Source: Streptomyces sp. SID486
GTDB lineage: Bacteria > Actinomycetota > Actinomycetes > Streptomycetales > Streptomycetaceae
Assembly: GCF_009865385.1 (NCBI RefSeq)
Contig: NZ_WWJT01000300.1
Location: forward strand, 1 to 37,086
DNA length: 37,086 nucleotides
Reading direction: 5' to 3'
Shown here: positions 1 through 7,141 of the stretch, one piece after another
Numbering within the stretch: the first letter of the stretch is position 1
How the letters are laid out: the number at the start of each line of letters is the position of its first letter
The notes under the pieces: model-generated
Told to the model about the DNA's origin: nothing
The model's input: the letters and a program-made list of their open reading frames with translations, nothing else
Databases searched by the model: none
Translations under genes and position numbers: made by a program

Positions 1-620
1 GCTTCTTCACCGACTTCGTCACCGGCAAGGGGACCCTGGACCAGGACGACTGGGCGTGGGACGAGTTCCTGGCCTTCCTGCGCCTGGCGAAGACCCCTCC
101 CGCGAACATACTGCTGTCGAGCTACTGGACGATGGGCGCGGTCCGGCACGGCGACTACATCGCCAAGGTCCGCTTCACTCCCGACCCGGCCGCCGCCGCC
201 GCGGTGGTGAGGCGCGACATCGACCCGACCTCCGCGGCGGAGGTCTTCCGCCCGGCCCTGCAGGCCGAGCTGCAGGAACGGCCCTACGCCTTCGACATCC
301 AGGTCCAGCTCTGCACCGACCTGGAGCGCATGCCGGTGGAGGACCTCACCGTGGAGTGGCCCGAGAAGCTCTCGCCGTCCGTGACGGTGGCCAGACTGCG
401 GCTGCCACAGCAGGACATTTCCAGCCCGGAGAACCTGGCGAAGATGGACGCGCTGTCCTTCACGCCCTGGCGGGTCACCGCCGAGCACGCTCCCCTCGGC
501 AACATCATGCGGGCCCGCAAGGAGGTCTACCGGCACTCCTCCATCGCACGCCACAAACTCAACGAGCAGCCGCGCACAGAGCCCCGCAGCGCCGACGAGG
601 TACTCGGCCCGGCCCGATGA
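1..620 (+). CDS. Catalase-family (heme) protein, C-terminal part
   Basis: Only the last 205 or so codons are visible; the reading frame is already open at base 3. The visible part contains SYWTMGAVRHGDYIAK, then VQLCTDLERMPVEDLTVEW, then a C-terminal PLGNIMRARKEVYRHSSIAR block. These are the hallmarks of the divergent catalase-family proteins (the heme-binding catalase fold used as peroxidase or hydroperoxide-degrading enzyme) rather than of classical KatA. The usual catalase active-site His and Asn would lie upstream of the window, so activity cannot be judged. The C-terminal arginine-rich block is typical of the family. The gene ends 42 bases before the next gene, which seems to have its own promoter. 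Confidence 0.72.
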   Translation, partial: FFTDFVTGKGTLDQDDWAWDEFLAFLRLAKTPPANILLSSYWTMGAVRHGDYIAKVRFTPDPAAAAAVVRRDIDPTSAAEVFRPALQAELQERPYAFDIQVQLCTDLERMPVEDLTVEWPEKLSPSVTVARLRLPQQDISSPENLAKMDALSFTPWRVTAEHAPLGNIMRARKEVYRHSSIARHKLNEQPRTEPRSADEVLGPAR

Positions 621-662
621 AGCGACCGATGTGACGGAAACGACGTCTTAAGCTCGACGTTC

Positions 663-1211
663 ATGACTGGTGTCGACGCCGCTCCCAAGCGATCCTTCCT
701 CACTTTGCACGACTACGGCATGGGCGGCTCGTGGTGGTGGGTCCGGGCGCGCTCCGAGCGGGAGATCCTCGAGACGTTCGCCTGGGTGGAAGTGGTCACC
801 GACCCCGAGACCATGGCCCGGTTCGAGAGCGAGCGGGGTGCGGAGGTCGACATCGACGCTCCTCGGATGCCTCCTGGACTGGCTGAGCTGCGCGCCGAGC
901 GTGCCGCGCAGCGCGGGCGCGTAGGTTTCGGGGCGATGGCGGGCCGCAACGTCGTGCATCTGCGGCGCCGCTGGGACGAAGAGGATGCGGAACCGGTCGT
1001 CTACCTGATGGAAGTGGACTCCGACGGCCGCCGGACTCGCCAGGTGGAGCTTGCCGCGGACGGAACCGCCCTGCGCAGCGGCCCCGATGACTGGGTGTTC
1101 AACCCACCGGTCGTGGATCTCTTCGACCCGGTGCTCGTGGACCAGGAGATCAGCCGAAGCGAGTTCGAGGGACATTGGGCGAGGGCCCGCCATGTGGACA
1201 GTGGGCCGTGA
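663..1211 (+). CDS. Hypothetical protein, 182 aa
   Basis: I do not recognise a named domain. The protein begins with an aromatic-rich block (LHDYGMGGSWWWVRARSERE) followed by an acidic and basic soluble chain; there is no signal peptide or membrane segment. Third codon positions are strongly G/C on this strand, which favours it over the overlapping antisense frame at 648-1193. A TAAGCT -10-like hexamer at 649-654 lies 8 bases before the ATG and there is no Shine-Dalgarno sequence, so a leaderless mRNA is likely. The gene is convergent with the carboxylesterase downstream. The W-rich N-terminus is reminiscent of short conserved actinobacterial proteins of unknown role, but this is an impression. 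Confidence 0.6.
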   Translation: MTGVDAAPKRSFLTLHDYGMGGSWWWVRARSEREILETFAWVEVVTDPETMARFESERGAEVDIDAPRMPPGLAELRAERAAQRGRVGFGAMAGRNVVHLRRRWDEEDAEPVVYLMEVDSDGRRTRQVELAADGTALRSGPDDWVFNPPVVDLFDPVLVDQEISRSEFEGHWARARHVDSGP

Positions 1212-1274
1212 CCCTGGCGGGCACTCCCGTGCATCGTCGGCTCAAGCGCTCTGTGGAAGTCGCCGGCTCCGTGG

Positions 1275-2915
1275 TCAGCCGATGGAGTCCCAGAACGCGC
1301 AGTGGTGGCGGTGTCGGGCCGTGCGGGTGGGGGCGACGTGGTCCGGTACCAGGGACAGCACCGTCTGCCGCGGCCAGTGCGGCGACGGCGTGCCGTCCGG
1401 GTCCGGAGACGGGCCGTTCGGGTCCGGAGACGGGCCGTTCGGGTCCGGAGACGGGCCGTTCGGGTCCGCAGACGGGCCGTTCGGGTCCGCGGTGCGGGCG
1501 AAGTGTGTCCAGTAGTCGATCATGGTGTCGGCGAGCCGGTGCTGTGCCGCGGTGAGGTCGCGCGGGCGGCCGCCCAGGTCGAACAGGTAGGGCAGCTCGC
1601 TCGCGTGCGGGGCGCCCAGCGGGAACGGTGGTGTGCCCGAGGTGAGCGGCGGTGCGTGCTCGTCGGCGAACTCGTAGCGCCACACCGGCACATGGGCCGC
1701 CAGAAGCTCGTCGGTGCGCGCCGTCGGGCAGGCGAAGTCCGCGTCGCCGATGGCCGCGCCGAAGACCGGGCCGCCGTCGGTGCGGTGTACCGGGTACTCG
1801 CGGACGATCGCCTTCGCCTGCTCCGGCGGCGCGAAGAAGGCGGCCACGACGTCGGGCCAGGTGTCGGGGGTGACGGGATAACCGGCTTGGACGATCCCGG
1901 CGGCCCAGCCGTTGCCCTCGTCGTGGTTGTTGCCGATGAGCACGGGGACGCGGTGGAAGTGGCCGGCGGCGATCGCCTCGGCGGGGTCGGTGGGCAGCAA
2001 CGGGGTGGCGTGGGCGGGCTGTTGGTCGGTGTCCTGGGCCGCGAGCAGCCGGGAGACGTCCACGCGCCGCAGGCAGCTCACGACGTCACGGACGGAGCCG
2101 CAGCCGACCTTCGACGCGAGGCCCGCGCCTGTGGCCCGCGCCGTGGACAGAGGCACGGAGGACGGGGCGAACGGCCGGTCGGGGCGGCCGGTGCACGGAC
2201 CGCTCTGGATGATCGCACGGTCGAAGAGCCCCACGGCGGTGGGCGAGGCGAGCTGGGCACAGACGCTGTAGCCGCCCGCCGACTCGCCCGCCAGCGTCAC
2301 GTCGTGGGCGTCACCGCCGAAGGCGCCGATCTCGGAGCGGACCCAGCGCAGTGCCGCCTGCTGGTCGGCCAGGCCGAAGGTGCCGGAGCCGGGCAGCCCG
2401 GCGTGCGCGAGGAAACCGAGGGCGCCGAGGCGGTAGTCGACGGTGACGACCACGACGTCCCCGCGGACGGCCATGCGGTGGGCGTCGTACGAGCTGCCCG
2501 CGCCGGTGGTGAACCCGCCGCCGTGCAGCCACACGATCACCGGCCTGGACCGTGCCCGGTCCGCGCTCCCGGGAACGGTGATGTTCAGGTGGAGGCAGTC
2601 CTCGTCGGTGCTGCCGCCGGGCACCTCGCCGGGCGTCTGCGGGCACGCGCTCGCCGGCCGGGTCGCTTCCCGTACCCCGGTCCAGGGGGTGGCGGGGCGG
2701 GGCGGTGCCCAGCGCAGAGCGCCGACCGGGGGTGCCGCGTAGGGGACGCCTTCGAAGGTGCGGTAGCCGTCATGGACGGCCCCCCGGACCAGCCCCTCGT
2801 GCGTGCGGACCGTCGCGGTGCCGGCCGGAGGTGTCCTCGCCGGTGGCGCCGCGGAACCGGCCGTCGCGAGCACGGCGGCCAGGGCACAGCCCATGCTGGT
2901 CAGGACACGCCGCAT
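1275..2915 (-). CDS. Secreted type-B carboxylesterase/lipase
   Basis: A 546-residue alpha/beta-hydrolase of the carboxylesterase family that cleaves carboxylic esters outside the cell. The start at 2915 is chosen because GGGGAAG lies 8 bases upstream and a Sec signal peptide follows (MRRVLTSMGCALAAVLATAG). Visible family features are EGVPYAAPPVG near residue 55, EDCLHLN at 105-111, the oxyanion-hole HGGG at 131-134, the nucleophile elbow GESAGG with Ser212, an acidic residue in NNHDEGNGW and the catalytic His in GAPHASELPYLF. The C-terminal part carries a repeated DPNGPSP heptad encoded by a 21-base tandem repeat; this is unusual for the family, whose members end in a compact helix. An in-frame ATG at 2978 lacks the signal-peptide context. 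It is preceded on the same strand by the GPP34 gene, 69 bases away. Confidence 0.88.
   Translation of the reverse strand: MRRVLTSMGCALAAVLATAGSAAPPARTPPAGTATVRTHEGLVRGAVHDGYRTFEGVPYAAPPVGALRWAPPRPATPWTGVREATRPASACPQTPGEVPGGSTDEDCLHLNITVPGSADRARSRPVIVWLHGGGFTTGAGSSYDAHRMAVRGDVVVVTVDYRLGALGFLAHAGLPGSGTFGLADQQAALRWVRSEIGAFGGDAHDVTLAGESAGGYSVCAQLASPTAVGLFDRAIIQSGPCTGRPDRPFAPSSVPLSTARATGAGLASKVGCGSVRDVVSCLRRVDVSRLLAAQDTDQQPAHATPLLPTDPAEAIAAGHFHRVPVLIGNNHDEGNGWAAGIVQAGYPVTPDTWPDVVAAFFAPPEQAKAIVREYPVHRTDGGPVFGAAIGDADFACPTARTDELLAAHVPVWRYEFADEHAPPLTSGTPPFPLGAPHASELPYLFDLGGRPRDLTAAQHRLADTMIDYWTHFARTADPNGPSADPNGPSPDPNGPSPDPNGPSPDPDGTPSPHWPRQTVLSLVPDHVAPTRTARHRHHCAFWDSIG
1399..1491. repeat. 21-base tandem repeat inside the esterase gene, about 4.5 copies
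   Basis: Units start at 1399, 1420, 1441, 1462 and a partial one at 1483. The first three units are identical and the fourth differs at one base. The unit length is a multiple of three, so copy changes keep the esterase frame and alter only the number of DPNGPSP heptads in its C-terminal part. Confidence 0.95.
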
Positions 2916-2984
2916 GTGCGTCACTTCCCCGTTCGTGTTGCCGTTCACGTCCCCGTGCATGTCCCCGTTCCTCTCCACGTCGGG

Positions 2985-3620
2985 TCAGCTTCCGCCCATG
3001 CCGCCCTGCGCGGCGATCATGGTCGTCGGCAGAGCGCGTACGGCTTTCTCCATGCCGGGCGCGAGGACGGCAAGGCGCCCCGTGCAGGCGTCGATCCGGT
3101 CCCGGCGGGTCTTCCCGTCCTGCCGGGACACGACCGCGTGGATGCCGCCCGCCGCGGCCAGCGCCAGCAGCACGGCGTCGGCGGCGGGGATCTCCCGTAC
3201 GGGACCGTCCCCGTGCAGCGCCGCGGACACGCGGGCGCGGACCTCGGCGGGCACGGCGCGGTCCGTGACGGTCACCCGCCGCGTGCCCAGGAGGGTGCGG
3301 GGCGCGTGCACGGCGAGGACTCCCGCCGCGGCGAGTCGGTCCTCGACCGCCGTCAGGGTCCGCTTGCGGTGGCGGCGCACGAGAGTCCGCCAACCGTGCC
3401 CGGCGGCGTCGCGCAGAACGGCGTCCAGGACGGCGACGCCGGTCGGTTCCGTGCCGGAGACGGTGACCGTGCCGCCGTCCTCCCCCAGCCGACCGCGCAG
3501 CGCGAGGTCGATCAGGGCGGCGGCACGGACGAGCAGCTCGGTGCGGGAACGGTCGTACAAGCCGTCGGCCGCGTCGTCGTAGGCGAGCAGATACGTGAGG
3601 CAGGGAAGGTCGTCGATCAC
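2985..3620 (-). CDS. GPP34 (GOLPH3/VPS74-like) family protein
   Basis: A 211-residue cytosolic protein of the GPP34 family. In eukaryotes the family binds phosphatidylinositol-4-phosphate at the Golgi; in actinobacteria, where many paralogues exist, the role is unknown. Recognisable features are LLAYDDAADGLYDRSRTELLVRAA near the N-terminus, DLALRGRL with a following GTVTV strand, VLRDAAGHGWRTLVRRHRKRT in the middle, and a helical C-terminal half ending AAQGGMGGS. The length suits the bacterial family (about 200-230 aa). It may be transcribed ahead of the esterase gene (69-base gap, same strand). No membrane segment is visible. Confidence 0.8.
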   Translation of the reverse strand: MIDDLPCLTYLLAYDDAADGLYDRSRTELLVRAAALIDLALRGRLGEDGGTVTVSGTEPTGVAVLDAVLRDAAGHGWRTLVRRHRKRTLTAVEDRLAAAGVLAVHAPRTLLGTRRVTVTDRAVPAEVRARVSAALHGDGPVREIPAADAVLLALAAAGGIHAVVSRQDGKTRRDRIDACTGRLAVLAPGMEKAVRALPTTMIAAQGGMGGS

Positions 3621-3705
3621 ACCTCGACGCTACGGCCGCCCACCCCGGTGCCGGATCGGCCCGGAGGACGGACCGGCATTAGGAGCACAGGAGGACCGCG
3701 GGCCC

Positions 3706-3727
3706 GTCTCCTCCCTGAGGAGGAGAC
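3706..3727 (-). terminator. Hairpin after the two-component operon
   Basis: A perfect 9-bp stem (GTCTCCTCC with GGAGGAGAC) around a CTGA loop, 11 bases beyond the stop codon of the response regulator. There is no T-run, as is usual in Streptomyces terminators. Confidence 0.6.
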
Positions 3728-3737
3728 GACGGCGCCG

Positions 3738-4397
3738 TCACGTACGGCGTGGCCGGACGAGGCCGTGGTCGTACGCGGCGACGACGGCCTGGACGCGGTC
3801 GCGCAGCTCCAGTTTGCGCAGCACCGAGGTGACATGGTTCTTCACGGTGGCCTCCGACAGCCGCAGCCGCTCGGCGATCTCCGCGTTCGACAGCGCCTGC
3901 CCGATCAGGGTGAGCACCTCGCGCTCGCGGGCGGACAGGTTCGCGAGGGAGGGCGGCGGCGCCGGGTCGGGTGTGGTGCGCAGGAACCGTTCGAGGACGC
4001 GGCTCAGCACCGTCGGCGCCAGCAGCGCGTCGCCGCGTGCCGTGAGGCGGATCGCGTCGACGAGTTCGGCGGGGCGGATGTCCTTCAGCAGGAAGCCGCT
4101 CGCTCCGGCCCGCAGGGCGGCGACGACGTGCGCGTCCACGTCCCACGTGGTCAGCACGAGTACCCGGGCCCGACTGCCGCTCTCCGCGATCTGCCGGGTC
4201 GCCTCGATGCCGTCCACGACCGGCATGCGTACGTCCATCAGCACCACGTCGGGCGTGAGCTCCCGGGTCAGCCGGACCGCCTCCCGCCCGTCGGACGCCT
4301 CACCGACCACCTCCAGGTCGTCCCGGGCGTCGATGATCATCCGGAAGCCGGTACGGACCAGGGTCTGGTCGTCGGCCACCACCACACGGAGTGTCAT
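3738..4397 (-). CDS. NarL/FixJ-family response regulator
   Basis: A 219-residue transcription regulator. The receiver domain (residues 1-120) has the acidic pair DD at 9-10, phosphoacceptor Asp55 in VVLMDVRMP, the conserved Thr in VLVLTTWD and Lys in GFLLKDI. A LuxR-type helix-turn-helix lies at about 150-205 (LSAREREVLTLIGQALSN, then IAERLRLSEATVKNHV). The start codon overlaps the end of the histidine-kinase gene by four bases, so the two are translationally coupled and form a cognate pair. The stimulus and target genes cannot be read from the sequence; the neighbouring methyltransferase and GPP34 genes are not obvious targets. Confidence 0.93.
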   Translation of the reverse strand: MTLRVVVADDQTLVRTGFRMIIDARDDLEVVGEASDGREAVRLTRELTPDVVLMDVRMPVVDGIEATRQIAESGSRARVLVLTTWDVDAHVVAALRAGASGFLLKDIRPAELVDAIRLTARGDALLAPTVLSRVLERFLRTTPDPAPPPSLANLSAREREVLTLIGQALSNAEIAERLRLSEATVKNHVTSVLRKLELRDRVQAVVAAYDHGLVRPRRT

Positions 4398-5671
4398 GAC
4401 GCGCGCTCCGTCGGCAGCCGCGCGGAGACCTCGAACCCGCCTCCCGGCGACGGACCCGCGCGCAGACTGCCGCCCACGAGCCGGACGCGCTCCCTCATCC
4501 CCACCAGGCCACGCCCGGCCCCCGGCCAGCCCGGACCACTGCCCTGCGACATCCGCCCGTCATCGACCACTGTCACCGTCACGCACCCCTCTTCCACCGT
4601 CACGCGCACGCTCACCTCGCCGGCACCGGCCGCGTGGCGCAGCGTGTTGGTGAGTGCCTCCTGGACGATCCGGTACGCCGCCAGGTCCACCGCGGCGGGC
4701 AGCCCGTCGGTGGCGCCCTCGCGATGCAGGTGCACGGTCATCCCGGTCGCGCGCACCGCGTCGGCCAGCTCGTCCAGGCGGGCGAGCGTGGGCACCGGCT
4801 CCCGCTGCTCCCCGGCGTGCCGCTCACCCAGTCGCCGCTCCCCCGCTCCGTACCCTTGCGTTCCGCCCTTTTCGACATCGTCCCCTCGCGTGCCGTACTC
4901 CTCCGCCCCGTACTCCTCCGCCCCGGGCTCCTCCGCTTCGGGACGGAACGCGCGCAGCAGCAGACGTAGTTCGCCGAGCGCGGAGCGGGCGCTCGTCTCG
5001 ATGGCACGCAGCGCCTGCCGGGACTGTTCGGGGCGTTCGGTGAACACGTCGTCGGCGGCGGCGGCTTGTACGACCAGCACCGACAGGGTGTGCGCCACGA
5101 CGTCGTGCACCTCGCGCGCGATCCGCGCACGCTCCTCCAGCACGGCCCGGCGCATCTCCTCCCGGGTCCGCGCCCGCTGTGCCTTGCGCCACTGTCCGGC
5201 GGTCCACGCCAGGACCACGGTCAGCAGGTACACCGCCAGGCCGGCGGAGCCGCCCGTCCCGAACGCCGCCGGTGCGGGCAGGCACATCGCCGCGAGCGCC
5301 GCCACCGACACGCGCCGTGGTGTGGTGGCCGACAGCACGCACAAGGACACCTGCGCCGCGAGCAGCGCTCCCGTCAAGGTCACCGCGGGCAGCAGCGCCC
5401 ACACGGCGAGCCCCGTGATCGCGTTCGCGGCCAGCACGACGGCCGGGGCGCGCAGCTGCCACCTGAGTGCGCACACCTGCACCACCACGAGGGCCAGGGC
5501 CACGGGCAGCCGTCCACCGCGCCCCGCGCCGGCGACGAGCACGGAGGTGCCGAGCACGGCGAGCACGAGGCCGGCCGACCCCCACCACAAGGCCCGGACC
5601 GCCCGTGGCGGCGGTTCTGCCCGGGCTCGCCCGGCGAACGCTCCGTCCGGCTGCCTGCTGCTGCGCTCCAC
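4394..5671 (-). CDS. NarL-type sensor histidine kinase
   Basis: A 425-residue membrane kinase. The N-terminal 165 residues contain several hydrophobic segments (for example 30-48, 57-70, 77-95, 100-117, 122-135 and 143-158) with almost no extracytoplasmic loops. The HisKA_3 dimerisation domain follows with phospho-His189 in EERARIAREVHDVVAHTLSV. The HATPase domain shows an N-box (RIVQEALTNTLRHA) and G-boxes (VVDDGR, GRGLVGMRERV). Between the two is an unusual acidic, low-complexity linker (roughly residues 244-290) with GAEEYGAEEYG repeats, encoded by 15-base repeats near 4890-4935. The lack of a large sensor domain suggests membrane or cell-envelope sensing. The linker may be recently expanded. 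Confidence 0.93.
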   Translation of the reverse strand: MERSSRQPDGAFAGRARAEPPPRAVRALWWGSAGLVLAVLGTSVLVAGAGRGGRLPVALALVVVQVCALRWQLRAPAVVLAANAITGLAVWALLPAVTLTGALLAAQVSLCVLSATTPRRVSVAALAAMCLPAPAAFGTGGSAGLAVYLLTVVLAWTAGQWRKAQRARTREEMRRAVLEERARIAREVHDVVAHTLSVLVVQAAAADDVFTERPEQSRQALRAIETSARSALGELRLLLRAFRPEAEEPGAEEYGAEEYGTRGDDVEKGGTQGYGAGERRLGERHAGEQREPVPTLARLDELADAVRATGMTVHLHREGATDGLPAAVDLAAYRIVQEALTNTLRHAAGAGEVSVRVTVEEGCVTVTVVDDGRMSQGSGPGWPGAGRGLVGMRERVRLVGGSLRAGPSPGGGFEVSARLPTERAS

Positions 5672-5743
5672 GCCCCGACCTTATCCAGCGGCGCGGCCAC
5701 GACGCGCCCGGCAGCACCCTGGGCACCCCGGCATCCGAGGCCG

Positions 5744-5812
5744 GTGCCTCGTGCCGACCGCCGCCGGTGCCCCGTGCCGACCGCCGCCAGTGCCCCGTGC
5801 CGACCGCCGCCG
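5744..5812. repeat. 23-base tandem repeat, three copies, in the 302-base gap 5672-5973
   Basis: Three units at 5744-5766, 5767-5789 and 5790-5812 differ at only one or two positions. The gap lies between the start of the histidine-kinase gene and the stop of the methyltransferase gene, both on the minus strand, so it must hold the kinase-operon promoter. I see no clear -10/-35 pair. Apart from the repeat, the gap holds only G/C-rich sequence. Confidence 0.9.
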
Positions 5813-5973
5813 GATCCGCGGCGATAGCCCGCCCGGCGCGCTGTCGCGGTGGGCGAGGGCGTCGTCGCCGCTGTCGGCGGCGGGTGCGGCGATGCGGGGT
5901 GACCACGGGGTGCCGATCCGGGCACTTCCGAGCCATCTCCGCACCGGGGTCGGGTCACCGGTGCGGCCGGGAG

Positions 5974-6675
5974 TCAGCGCAGTCGACGTACGCGCAGCAC
6001 CACGTCGTCGGTGTGGTGCGCTCCGGCACCGCCCTCAGGTGCCACACGGGGCCGCTGCTCGTCCACCTCCACCTCCCAGTCGTCGTCGAGGAGGGCCGCG
6101 ACCATCGAGGGCCAGACATAGTCGACGGGATCGAACTCGCTGTCGTGCGCATGGTGGGTTTCCATCCCCGCGTGATGGACGAGCAGCAGCACGCCGCCGG
6201 GCGCGACCGCCGCGAGCAGCGCCCGCTCGGCCGCCGCGTCGGGGGTCCGCAGCAACGCCGGGTACTGCGCGGAGACCAGGTCGAAGGAGGCCGGCGGGAG
6301 CGCCGCCTCGGCGAGCCCGGCGTGGACCCAGCGCACGGCGACTCCCGCGTCCCGCGCGTGCGCGGCCGCCCGCTCCAGCGCCACGCCCGAGACCTCCACA
6401 GCGGTGACGTCCCAGCCGCCACGCGCGAGCCACACGGCGTCCGCGCCCTCGCCGCAGCCGACGTCGAGCGCCTGTCCCGGGGTGAGGCCGGCGACCTCGG
6501 CCACGAGGGCGCCATTGGGCCGGCCGCTCCACAACTGCGGGCGGTCGGTGTACCGGTCGTCCCACTCCGCGCGCACTGCGGGGTCGCCGACGTATGCGTC
6601 AGGTCCGTCGGTGGGCGAAGGGGTGCCGGACGGCGGGGATGCGATGTTGTCAGTCACGGGGCCACCGTCGCTCAT
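5974..6675 (-). CDS. Class I SAM-dependent methyltransferase
   Basis: A 233-residue methyltransferase. Motif I is ALDVGCGEGADAVWLA; motif II carries the acidic residue of VTAVEVSGVALERAAAHA; motif IV is FDLVSAQYPALL and post-motif GGVLLLVHHAG. The order and spacing fit the small-molecule methyltransferases related to TehB and thiopurine-type enzymes (the RAEWDDRYTDRPQLWSGRPN entry is typical of that group). The substrate is unknown. The start at 6675 is preceded by GGGAGG but with only two bases of spacing; a GTG at 6750 or a GTG shortly downstream are alternatives. The gene is monocistronic as far as can be seen and reads away from the thrS leader region. Confidence 0.85.
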   Translation of the reverse strand: MSDGGPVTDNIASPPSGTPSPTDGPDAYVGDPAVRAEWDDRYTDRPQLWSGRPNGALVAEVAGLTPGQALDVGCGEGADAVWLARGGWDVTAVEVSGVALERAAAHARDAGVAVRWVHAGLAEAALPPASFDLVSAQYPALLRTPDAAAERALLAAVAPGGVLLLVHHAGMETHHAHDSEFDPVDYVWPSMVAALLDDDWEVEVDEQRPRVAPEGGAGAHHTDDVVLRVRRLR

Positions 6676-6877
6676 CGCCTCCCGGGCACGCCACTGCTGT
6701 TGCCGGTCCGGCAAAACGGCGGCCCGCTGACCGGCGTCAGCCGCTGCCACCGCCGCCGTGAGGTGCCGTCGGGGGGGCGTCGGTCGGGTCCCGGTTCACG
6801 GGACGTGTCGGTGTCCATGCCTGCCGCCCGCCCACCCGTGTACCGCCCTCTACCAGGAAGTCCCGCCCGCCTTCCTC

Positions 6878-6961
6878 GCTGTCCTCGGTGGCTTCGCTGT
6901 CCTCGGTGGCTTCGGTGTCCTCTGTCGCTTCGGTGTCCTCGGTGGTCCCGGTGGTCTCGAG
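6878..6961. repeat. 18-base tandem repeat, about 4.5 copies, in the 330-base gap 6676-7005
   Basis: Units begin at 6878, 6896, 6914, 6932 and a partial one at 6950. Read on the minus strand the units would encode an acidic TEDTEA/TEDSEA repeat, but I see no convincing ribosome binding site for such a gene. The rest of the gap carries nothing recognisable until the thrS promoter at 6990. Confidence 0.88.
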
Positions 6962-6989
6962 GAATGACCGTGCCGACGTCACTGTGGCC

Positions 6990-6998
6990 TGCTAACGT
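6990..6998 (+). promoter_or_regulatory. Extended -10 promoter of the thrS leader
   Basis: TGC precedes a TAACGT hexamer (6993-6998), giving an extended -10 of the TGnTANNNT type. The ATG of the leader peptide begins 7 bases after the hexamer, so transcription should start at or next to that ATG. No good -35 box is visible. Confidence 0.6.
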
Positions 6999-7005
6999 CT
7001 CCGGC

Positions 7006-7056
7006 ATGAAGCGCGCTGCCATGACGACGACGCCGGAGAGTGTCCCGGCGCGCTGA
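7006..7056 (+). CDS. Leader peptide of thrS with three consecutive Thr codons
   Basis: A 16-residue reading frame, MKRAAMTTTPESVPAR, with three ACG threonine codons in a row at 7024-7032. It sits between a -10 box 7 bases upstream and a strong hairpin 14 bases downstream, directly ahead of a threonyl-tRNA synthetase gene. This is the expected architecture of ribosome-mediated attenuation: when charged Thr-tRNA is scarce the ribosome should stall at the Thr codons and let an antiterminator form. There is no Shine-Dalgarno sequence, which fits a leaderless start. The peptide itself has no expected function. I infer the role from position and codon content; I am not aware of a described example for this gene in Streptomyces. 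Confidence 0.72.
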   Translation: MKRAAMTTTPESVPAR

Positions 7057-7070
7057 CAGATGTCTTGATC

Positions 7071-7106
7071 CGAAGCCCCGGGGCGAGTGCCCCGGGGCTT
7101 CGTCTT
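7071..7106 (+). terminator. Attenuator hairpin ahead of thrS
   Basis: A perfect 14-bp stem (arms 7071-7084 and 7089-7102) closed by a GAGT loop and followed by TCTT. It lies between the leader-peptide stop (7056) and the thrS ribosome binding site. The upstream segment GTCCCGG (7042-7048) can pair with CCGGGGC (7078-7084) inside the left arm, giving a 7-bp antiterminator. AGCGCGCT (7010-7017) can pair with GGCGCGCT (7047-7054), giving a competing protector hairpin that brackets the Thr codons. Confidence 0.75.
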
Positions 7107-7141
7107 GCGGTCACTCGCCCGATGTCCGTGAGGAGACCGCC

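Noticed and set aside
648..1193. A 181-codon minus-strand frame
   Set aside because: The plus-strand frame has better third-position bias, a leaderless promoter box and a plausible protein; the minus product has no recognisable feature.
1302..6407. A 1701-codon open frame on the plus strand
   Set aside because: It lies antisense to the esterase, GPP34 and two-component genes, has low-complexity Arg/Gly/Pro composition and no domain. It is open only because of the high G/C content.
6737..6982. A minus-strand frame encoding an acidic TEDTEA repeat
   Set aside because: It starts at a GTG without ribosome binding site and consists mainly of an 18-base minisatellite; nothing around supports a gene.
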